From: Paenibacillus paridis
GTDB taxonomy: Bacteria > Bacillota > Bacilli > Paenibacillales > Paenibacillaceae
Assembly (NCBI RefSeq): GCF_006345825.1
Contig: NZ_VCIX01000077.1
Span: forward strand, 62,001 to 126,000
Reading direction: 5' to 3'
Length of the DNA: 64,000 bases
Positions within the stretch are counted from its first letter, which is position 1. Each line of letters begins with the position of its first letter. Below the pieces are notes generated by a model, which was given only the letters and a program-made list of their open reading frames with translations, did not search any database and was not told where the DNA came from. Made by a program: the position numbers and the translations under genes. Positions 34,901 through 43,500 of the stretch are shown here, piece by piece.

Positions 34901-36904
34901 CTAATCCAACCTTACTTCCCTTTCTAGCTGCTCGCGTACCGAAATCGGCAATAGACCATTCGCAGCGGAAAATCCGGTAGGCCTGTTAATGGAATAAAAA
35001 CAAGTGTCAAGCAACGATGCCTTGTGGACGGGCAATGACAATTGGCAACTGTCGCCTGGAGCTAGTGGTGGAATATCTAACATCGTTTCCGTCCCCTTTT
35101 CCATAGCCAAAACCAATTGATATCCGCTAATCGAATAGCTTGGAATATCATTTCGGTTGCTGAGTACCATTGTTAACGTCAGATCATCTTCCATAAACCA
35201 TTCTTGCAATGAGAGGGGTGCACCTATTTCTCGAAGCGCTTGATAGGATGGCTTCGGCTTGCCGTATACATCGGTCGTGCCATGCACTCTTTGGCGCAGC
35301 CTTCCAGAGCCTTCCTCCCCCATTTGCGTGCGATAGTCATTTAAACTGAAAAATATAAGCGCGGCTATCCCTTTATGCTTCCGGTATTCTTTGGTCTTCT
35401 CCTGCAAAATCTTAATGCGTCTCGGGTCCCCTCCTGTGTACGCAGGCTCACACAAGCCATATTCGGCCACGACTAGAGGCTTATCGGGAAAGGCTTCGTC
35501 AATGCTATGAATGACCTCCTCCATATCCAATTCCCCATGCCAAGTACCGATGTAATCGTTCCACATCAATAGATCGCCAACGCCAGTCGCATCGCTTTCC
35601 GGCTTGAAATGTACCGAGTTGCTCACATAATTGATGAGTCTGTTCCCGTCGAGCGTAAGAACATATTGCTTCAATTGCTCCATATACCTGATCGTTTGGG
35701 CATCCTGCCCATTGACTTCATTGCCCATTCCCCATGCATAGATGCAAGGATGATTGTAATGCCTCGTAATCATTTCTTCTGCATGCTGCTTAGCGATGAC
35801 AAGCAAATGGTCATCGGGCTCGCTAGGCTGCTGCCAATGGGGGATTTCTTCTTGAACTAGCAGCCCGTTGCGGTCGCACCAGTCGAGCAAACGACTGCTT
35901 TGCTGCCAGTGGAATCTTGTTATGACACAGTTTGCATGCTTGATTTGCTTCAAAACCTCGATGAGATCTGCTTCCGTCTCCGCCATGCCTTTATCCGGAT
36001 GCGAACCGGGCATCCATTCTACGCCCATTAAGCGGACAGGTTCACGGTTAAGCAGAAGCTCGTTCCCAACCGTCTTAAGTTCACGAAAGCCCACATCCAA
36101 ACTAAGCTGATCCGTTGCTAATCCATCCGATAAAAGTATGATTTGGACCGTATACAAATGAGGGTGGTCAAAATGCCATAGCTCTGGCTGCGCAATGATA
36201 AGCGGCTTCAATTGAAGCATGCCTTTATCCGCCAATATATCGTACTCGTCACTCGCAATGAGCTTACTCTCGTGCCAAATCAACAATTTCACAGTGATTG
36301 GGAGATTGTTTTCGGTCGCTTCCCCCCATAACCTTGCCTCACCTTGAATCGTTCCTGATTTTACAGCCGTACTATGGTCAGCGAAAAAAGGAATGGCATC
36401 GATTTTCAAATAATCGATCGCTGTCATTCCCGACACAATTAGCGATACGTCACGGATAATACCGCCGTCATCTGCCCAATCAAAGCTGTTTTGAATCGGC
36501 AGCGCCAGTTCGCTATTTTCGTTATTTACGGACACGACCAATCGATTGGCCTGTCCATAGCGCACATAAGGAGTTATATCCAGCACAAAAGCCGTGTAGC
36601 CAGAGTGATAATGGGCACCCACCTTTTGTCCGTTCAACCAAACGTCTGCATCACGATAAATAGCATCAAATTGCATACGAAGCAGCTTCCCTTGCCAAGC
36701 TTCCGATATTTCAAGTTCATAGGAGTACCATGCCAGGCCTCGATAATCTTCAAAACCTTGATCAACATTCCACGTATGCGGGATTTGCACGCTTCGTGCT
36801 TCCGGCAAGCCGGTATTATACCATTGCTGACTTATGCCTCTGCGATCAACATCCGTTTGAAACTGCCAAGCTTCTGTCAATCCAACGATGAGCCTTGTAT
36901 TCAT
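34901..36904 (-). CDS. Glycoside hydrolase family 2 enzyme (beta-galactosidase/glucuronidase-like)
   Basis: A 667-residue cytoplasmic GH2 enzyme. An N-terminal jelly-roll (about 20-165, with PHTWNVDQGFEDYRGLAWY and ADVWLNGQKVGAHYHSGYT), an immunoglobulin-like domain (about 175-275) and a TIM barrel from about 280 are evident. The acid/base Glu is in AWGMGNEVNG near residue 393, and the nucleophile Glu in LVVAEYGLCEP near 477. There is no signal peptide. It is shorter than LacZ (about 1000 residues), close to the size of beta-glucuronidases and small beta-galactosidases, so the sugar removed could be galactose, glucuronate or another. Placement between GH35 and the DUF5107 gene, in a galactan locus, favours beta-galactosidase. 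Confidence 0.85.
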   Translation of the reverse strand: MNTRLIVGLTEAWQFQTDVDRRGISQQWYNTGLPEARSVQIPHTWNVDQGFEDYRGLAWYSYELEISEAWQGKLLRMQFDAIYRDADVWLNGQKVGAHYHSGYTAFVLDITPYVRYGQANRLVVSVNNENSELALPIQNSFDWADDGGIIRDVSLIVSGMTAIDYLKIDAIPFFADHSTAVKSGTIQGEARLWGEATENNLPITVKLLIWHESKLIASDEYDILADKGMLQLKPLIIAQPELWHFDHPHLYTVQIILLSDGLATDQLSLDVGFRELKTVGNELLLNREPVRLMGVEWMPGSHPDKGMAETEADLIEVLKQIKHANCVITRFHWQQSSRLLDWCDRNGLLVQEEIPHWQQPSEPDDHLLVIAKQHAEEMITRHYNHPCIYAWGMGNEVNGQDAQTIRYMEQLKQYVLTLDGNRLINYVSNSVHFKPESDATGVGDLLMWNDYIGTWHGELDMEEVIHSIDEAFPDKPLVVAEYGLCEPAYTGGDPRRIKILQEKTKEYRKHKGIAALIFFSLNDYRTQMGEEGSGRLRQRVHGTTDVYGKPKPSYQALREIGAPLSLQEWFMEDDLTLTMVLSNRNDIPSYSISGYQLVLAMEKGTETMLDIPPLAPGDSCQLSLPVHKASLLDTCFYSINRPTGFSAANGLLPISVREQLEREVRLD

Positions 36905-37008
36905 TCAATCCTTCCTCTCCATATGCCGCCTATCGTCAAAATACCGCATATCGCCAAACAAACATGCGGCGCTCAATTGGCGTGTAACCAATGAACACCG
37001 CTGTTATA

Positions 37009-40000
37009 TTATTTTAAAGTCAGTCGTTTGTGGATAGCTGCCCCTTGATGGCTGCGATCCATGGCAATCGCAAGCTCAAATTGCTCACCAGCTTGCTTCT
37101 GCTGCTCTAGGCCAAGCAAGCCTAGCCCCATCATAAAGCGGCAATGAATGATGTTCCGTTTATTCAAATCTTCATCGAAGACGAGGAAATCAGGCAGAGA
37201 TACAGCAAAATAATCAATTTTGACATCATCGAACAAATGCTTCTCTGCGAAATCAATCAGCTTGTTAAAGCGACGCTTCGCCTCCTTGCTGTTGTTAAGC
37301 TTTTGCCAAGCCAGTCCCTGATAAAAAATCATTTCCGGCGGCTGGTCATTATAATACATCGCGCTTGCCGGCTCCTCTAATCCTTGGGAAGCTATTCTGA
37401 ATGCTTCCTCTGCTTCCGTTAACTGTCCAAGTCCCTCGAGAGCACAGCCCAGATAGTAATACACATTGTTTTCCTGTGCGCCGGCCAGCTTGGCTTCGCC
37501 CAGATTTTCAGGATTGGCTAGCGCTTTCCGAAGCAGTTGCTCCGCTTCAACATACTGCTGCCCGGAGATTGCAATTTTCGCCTGTTCAACATGAGCAAGC
37601 ACATATTGACCGAGCGTCTTTCCTTCTCCTCCCTCCCATGGATGGAAGCTGCGTGATGCAAGCAGCACGGCTGCTTCCTGATGGCGTCCCAGTGCATTGT
37701 GCAGCGTGACATATTCCAAATACAGGTCATCTCTCGCATGAACCAGCTCCCTATGCTGTTCCAGTGCAGCCAAACGCTGCTCCGGTTCGATGTCTATTTT
37801 CTTATAGAGCTGATCCAGCTCGTAGAAGACACGTGCATCGGACTGATCACAGGCAAAAGCGGCTTCAAGCGATTTGCGGGCTTTGCCTGCTTCGTTTCGT
37901 TTATTGAAATAAGCTAGCGCTAGATTACGGTGAGCCACAGAGTAGGAAGCATCCTTCGCGATGGATTGCTCCCAGTGAGTAACAGCATCTTGGTGGCGCT
38001 TCTTGTCGTAGTAAAAATTACCCAGGAAATAATACGCTTTGGCATCTTCCGGCCGCACTTCGACAGCATGTTGCAGAACCAGCAGATCAAATAAGCTGTT
38101 AGGGAAGCAATAATCTGGCGATACTGCATTTCCAGCTTTTAAATACCGTGCCGCTAGCTCGCCTTGTCCACGTTTTCCATAACTGTATGCAAGGGCGAAA
38201 TGAATCATCGGATATACGTTCGCATGCTCATCCGCCGCTAGGAAATGCAGCACTTGGTTCGCTTCCTCATACAAGCCCGCTCCTGCATAATCATAGGCAA
38301 GCGCCAGATGGTTATGGGCGTCTCCCCGCATAATTGCCGTTAAGTCCTGCAGTGCTTTCGTCGCAATGGCTTCATTACCAGCTTCTTTGCTTGCCAAAAA
38401 CAATTCGTGATATGCCCCAAAATCAGCAATATCCAGCTTCAGCGTTTCGGTTGCATACGCTGCGGCTTCCGCTAACCTTCCAAGGCGCCGAAGCAGGGCA
38501 GTTTTCAGATCCCTCGCTTTGTAGTTGCGGGAATTACGGATCAATGAGCGCTCTGCAAGTTCAAGCGCTTCTTCATATGCGCCTTTCTCAGAAGCAATTT
38601 GCGCCAAAGAGAAGTAACCGCTATCCTGCCACTCTGCTGACCAAACGGCTTTGTAAAAGGCAGCGAACGCCTCTTCTAATTTCCCTTGATGCTTTAGGGA
38701 TACACCAAGCTGATAGTAAGCTTCGCTATCATACGGATTGGGGTTTCTCCAGGTAAGGCTGCTAATGGCTGTATGGAAATGAGCCTCGCTTTCGACGAAT
38801 AGTCCCCTACGCAGCAGCAGCGTTCCATAGGCAACATTGATACGGATATCCGTTTCATCTCGTTTTAGTCCTTCCAAATAATAAGCTTCGGGCTCAAAGG
38901 TTGCATGGCGGTATTGCTCCAAATGGAGTCCTGCCAGATACAACTGCTCGTTTGTTTTCAGCTGTTGCGGCTCCGGTAGCGGCTTGGCTGCATCAGGCAG
39001 CTCTTCGATGCCCGGCTTCTTCGGCTGGTAACTTACGAGTACGCGGCCAGCTGCATCCTTAACTGTCAGCCGCAAATCATATTCCTGATCGTCTGCATGA
39101 AGTGGCGCATGCAAGATGAACGTCATGCTTGGCGACAAGCTTGTGGTTTCCTGCACGTATACCCTTCGATTGCTCTTCAGCTCGATCGTCGCCCCTTCGA
39201 CTAATGAAGTCGCATAGGCTTGAATCGTCGCTTTCGATTCCTTCTGGTCCACCTCTAAATTGACAGCCGCTTCAATGGTCGCGTTTTTGACGACGCCGAT
39301 ATTTTTGTAAGGCATAAAATATTGCTTAAATGATTTTTCTTCATAGGGCTGCAGCCATGTGAAATCTGGCTGATTATCGGTATATACGCCCGTCATGAGC
39401 TCGATGTAAGGACCATCCTCATCCGTTAAGCTGCGGTCCCAGGCTTGGCCAAACTCCCCGTTTCCCCAGGTCCATTGCTTCTTGCCCGGCGAAATATGAT
39501 GATTGGCTACATGCAGAAGTCCGGCTTGGACGGAATGATCATATCCGCCTACAAAATTATAATCCGATTTGTAAGCCATGTAAGAGGTTGGAACCGGAAT
39601 GTTTTTGTAACGTGAAATATCGACACCGTCGGAATAATCCATCTTGTAGTAAGTGCCTGTGGCGATCGGGAACTTCGATACATCACGTTTACCGTGGTCA
39701 AATACCGCATGCACATCCGGAGGAAATACGGATTGGGTATGGTCATTGACCGCAACCGCCGGGTTAGCCCACCATAGGAAGGTTTGCGGCTCAGGCGTAC
39801 GATTATACAGTTGGGCATGGATTTCCAAATAAGCTTTCCCCGGATGCAGTGTAAAGCCTGCAGTTACTTTCGTTCCATACATTCGATCAATCTCGCTTAC
39901 CCACACAGTTGCGCTGCCGTCCTCATTTTCCGCTAGGCGGTATTCGACGGGTCCGAAAGTATTCGGACGGTGATGCTGCGGCCAATTGAACTCGATACCT

Positions 40001-40350
40001 CCTGAGATCCAGGGGCCGGCTAAGCCAACAAGCGCCGGTTTAATGACCTGGTTGTAATAAACGAAATCATATTGATTGGTTTTATCTACAGCGCGGTAGA
40101 TCCGTCCGCCAATTTCGGGCATGATCTCAATTCGCAAATATTCGTTTTCAAGTATGGCCAGCTTATAGGGCTGAGGCGCTTTCTCATCGTCAATTTTGTC
40201 AATGACCGGATGCGGATACACTTTTCCTGAACTGCCCTGATAGACCCGCTTCTCTAGGAACATTGGATTTTTATCGGGTTTGCCGACGCCATAGGTTGGA
40301 ATTTGAACGACTTCCTCCCAAACGCGTGAACGCTCGTTCTTATTGCTCAA
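37009..40350 (-). CDS. DUF5107 domain protein with TPR repeats
   Basis: A 1113-residue protein without signal peptide or membrane segment. Residues about 1-330 form the DUF5107 domain; EYLRIEIMPEIGGRIYRAVD near residue 70 resembles the first strands of galactose-mutarotase-like beta-sandwiches. Residues about 470-1110 hold a long series of tetratricopeptide-like helices (for example AYYQLGVSLKHQGKLEEAFA and AYYFLGNFYYDKKRHQDAVT). The function is unknown; related genes commonly sit with glycosidase genes, suggesting a role in oligosaccharide handling or an enzyme-scaffold. Start: the GTG at 40359 directly abuts GAGGAG, while TTG at 40350 lies 8 nt after AGGAG and is chosen. It leads the DUF5107-GH2-GH35 gene row. 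Confidence 0.85.
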   Translation of the reverse strand: MSNKNERSRVWEEVVQIPTYGVGKPDKNPMFLEKRVYQGSSGKVYPHPVIDKIDDEKAPQPYKLAILENEYLRIEIMPEIGGRIYRAVDKTNQYDFVYYNQVIKPALVGLAGPWISGGIEFNWPQHHRPNTFGPVEYRLAENEDGSATVWVSEIDRMYGTKVTAGFTLHPGKAYLEIHAQLYNRTPEPQTFLWWANPAVAVNDHTQSVFPPDVHAVFDHGKRDVSKFPIATGTYYKMDYSDGVDISRYKNIPVPTSYMAYKSDYNFVGGYDHSVQAGLLHVANHHISPGKKQWTWGNGEFGQAWDRSLTDEDGPYIELMTGVYTDNQPDFTWLQPYEEKSFKQYFMPYKNIGVVKNATIEAAVNLEVDQKESKATIQAYATSLVEGATIELKSNRRVYVQETTSLSPSMTFILHAPLHADDQEYDLRLTVKDAAGRVLVSYQPKKPGIEELPDAAKPLPEPQQLKTNEQLYLAGLHLEQYRHATFEPEAYYLEGLKRDETDIRINVAYGTLLLRRGLFVESEAHFHTAISSLTWRNPNPYDSEAYYQLGVSLKHQGKLEEAFAAFYKAVWSAEWQDSGYFSLAQIASEKGAYEEALELAERSLIRNSRNYKARDLKTALLRRLGRLAEAAAYATETLKLDIADFGAYHELFLASKEAGNEAIATKALQDLTAIMRGDAHNHLALAYDYAGAGLYEEANQVLHFLAADEHANVYPMIHFALAYSYGKRGQGELAARYLKAGNAVSPDYCFPNSLFDLLVLQHAVEVRPEDAKAYYFLGNFYYDKKRHQDAVTHWEQSIAKDASYSVAHRNLALAYFNKRNEAGKARKSLEAAFACDQSDARVFYELDQLYKKIDIEPEQRLAALEQHRELVHARDDLYLEYVTLHNALGRHQEAAVLLASRSFHPWEGGEGKTLGQYVLAHVEQAKIAISGQQYVEAEQLLRKALANPENLGEAKLAGAQENNVYYYLGCALEGLGQLTEAEEAFRIASQGLEEPASAMYYNDQPPEMIFYQGLAWQKLNNSKEAKRRFNKLIDFAEKHLFDDVKIDYFAVSLPDFLVFDEDLNKRNIIHCRFMMGLGLLGLEQQKQAGEQFELAIAMDRSHQGAAIHKRLTLK

Positions 40351-40489
40351 TCTGCTCACTCCTCTTATCAGTTAACGATCCTATAGCTATACATTACTGG
40401 AGAAGCGCCATGCTAGCCATTGATTATACGCTGGTCATCATGGATAATATTCTGATTTTATTCGTTTTTCCTCTTTGCGTATGAATAAC

Positions 40490-40520
40490 AAAAAAAGACG
40501 CCTTCCTAATGGAAGACGCC
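40490..40520 (-). terminator. Terminator after GH53 gene
   Basis: A stem GGCGTCTTCC/GGAAGGCGTC with a short loop and a T7 run on the minus strand, 14 bp past the stop codon of the galactanase gene. Confidence 0.85.
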
Positions 40521-40533
40521 CTGCCAATCCTAA

Positions 40534-43500
40534 TTAATCAGTCTTATGAATCGTATGGAAGAGCCTCTCTAAAATCACGGCCGCTTGCGCTCTCGTCGCA
40601 CTCGCTTTAGGTGCAAATCTATCCTGGCCGATACCATTAATCAGGCCTGCAAGCTGCATGTCGCGAATAGCTTCTGCAGCATACGCGGCAAAGTCTGCTT
40701 GATCCTCAAAGGATTCCGAACTCCGATTTGTGTCTAATATGACCTTGCTCACTTGCAATGCACGGTGCAGGATAACAGCCATCTCTTCCCGGGTAATGAC
40801 GTCATTCCCCCCAAAGCTTCCGTCGCTATTTCCATTAACGATACCAAGCTTCTCTGCGGCTGCAACAGCCGGTGCATACCATGCGCCTTCCTTCACATCC
40901 GTGAAGGACGAGTTTTGCACTGCTTCTGGCGTTTCCAAAATTCCCATTAGCATTTGCAAAAATTGCGCACGAGTTACGGATGCTTCCGGTTGATAGGTTT
41001 GATTTGTAAATCCGCTGATGATGCCTCTAGCAGCCAAAAATTCAATACTTTGCTGTGCCCATGCCACCTTGGTTAGATCCGTAAATGAAACAGCGTTGTA
41101 AATTGCTGCATATTTGCTGAAATGCTTCGGACTAAAGGATACGGTATCCGACTCGGCATCGTAACTGGCGTTTTTTACAATTTCCAGCTTACCGTCATCC
41201 GTGGCATAATAAACCACCACACTCTGGGCATTTTGCCCTTGACCAAGCACATAAGGCAGCTTGACGTTGATCATGCCGTTTCCGAAATCGGTTAGCTTCT
41301 TGCCATCCACCGTTAAAGCAAAGTCATAAACGGTATTTCCGCTGAGTGCCTGCCTAAGCTCGGATGATAAGGTTCCAGCATCTAATTTCTCCACGGTTAG
41401 TTGAACGCTGCTGGACGATGTGCTGATGATGTCTTTAAACAACTCGATCGAAAGTGAAAAGGTAGCGAAGCCCGTTTTAAGTATAATCTTATTTATCGAG
41501 CTGCTAGCCATTTCCGCAATCTGCTGCGCAGAAACTTCTACGACGACACCAATCGCTCCTGCGGCAGGAGCTGCGCTTACCGTTACCGAATGTTCCGCTT
41601 CATTTTTATCTGCCTGTTTCAAATCAACCTGAACCACCGGCAAGACTGGAGCAGTCGTTGACGGAGTTGACACTGGAGTTGCCGCCGGCTTCGGTGTCGT
41701 TTCTGGTTTTGGCGTTACACTTGGCGTCGGCGTTGTCTCCGGTGTCGGAGTCGCTTCTGGCGTTGGTGTCGCTTCTACCTTTTCCTCCGTTAGTGTCAGC
41801 CTGATACCCGTTGTCGTTTGTTGGTCTGCCACGCTTATATCAGATACGCTATTGGCTTGGAAACCCGCTTTGTTTACAAATAAAGCATAATTAATGCCCA
41901 CAGGAAGATTACCCAAGATAAACTCACCTTCTGCATTCGTAGCTGTCGTGTATTCAATGCCATTTATCGTTATCTTGACCTCAGCACCTGCCAGCTTCGC
42001 ACCGGATTCATTTTGCACCACTCCGGAAATGCTGCCTGTTCCTGCTCCCAAATAACCTACGGAGACTGCATCGATCAGCGCCCAGTTTCCTGCGTTCGCA
42101 TCCGCATAGAAACCAATAGTCAGCTCGCCGTTTTTGACCAACACATCCATGCTTTGAGCAGTCATCGAGCTGCTCTTCGGAATATCGAGCCTCGCCAGCT
42201 CGCCGCTTGAATCCTTGGCGTACATGTAATATTCCTTCTGGTCGCCACCGTTATAGAACCAGCCGCTGACCTTATAATAACCGTTGGCTATACCGGTTAA
42301 GGTCTGGTGAGCATCAGAAGTGTACGCACCTGCCAGCCAATGCGAGAACACATAACGGCCATCCTTTGCATTCGCATGGGTTTGAATAAAGGTAGCATTC
42401 TCGGTGCCTGTAATCGTCCAGCCCGGTATCGCATACCTATCAGCACCCTGTGTCTCAAAGCTAGCATTCGTCAATGGAATAACCGTCGCCAATTGCAAAA
42501 ATAGAGGCGCATTTGCGGTAAGCGCAGCTATCGTTACTCCGGTTGCCATTCCATTTAAATAACCGGACTTGCTCGCCGTAACCGTATACCCGCTTCCTCC
42601 TAGCATATCCGTGAGCTTATATTTTCCGGAAGCGTCGGTTTGAGCCCTATACGTCTGCTCGCCCTTAACCGCAACGACGGTTGCCCCTTCTACAGGAGAA
42701 TAAGAGCTGTCTGTGACGATGCCCGTAATTGTGCCAAAATTGAGAATCAGCTCCACATGAACGCCGCTTGTCGTCAAGCCGACTGCAACTGCAATCGGAG
42801 CCGCATTGGCTGTCAAATATCCCTTTTTAACTGCCTTTACGCTGTAATCCGCTCCTGCTGGCACATGCAAAATCGTATACTGTCCATCTTCGCCGGATGC
42901 TGCAGAATACGTTTTTCCGCCAACAACGACGCTAACCTCTGCATCTGCTATCGGCAATTGATCGGATCCATGAATCATCCCTGTAATCGTGCCGGAATTC
43001 AATGCAAGCCTTAGCTCAATATCGGATTGGACAGCACCAATGGCTACCTTGATACCGCTTGCTTCTCCTGCCGCATAACCTTCTTTTTGCGCTTTGAGGG
43101 TCACGGCCTCTGCCGCAGGCAAATCTGCAAGCGTGTATTGACCATTTTGATCCGTTATCGTGTTATAGTTTGCACCGCCTATGCTGGCGCTAACAATGGC
43201 GCCGGCAATGACTCGCTGCTCCGCGTCCTTCACTACGCCTGAAACGGAACCGCCCGTTAACGTAATATTTTGGCCCGAGGTAAACATTCCGGCATTCACC
43301 AACTGAACCATTCTGTTGCCAGCTTGGTATCCTTCTTTGGAGGCAGTCACTTCATACGCGGTGCCTACCGGCAAATCCGGTATAAAATAGTTGCCGGCAG
43401 CATCGGATGTTGTTGTATGCGTCTTGCCATTTACCATTGCTTGAATCGTGGCAGAAGCGATTCGGTTGCCCGAAGTTCCTTGAACAACGCCTGACAGATG

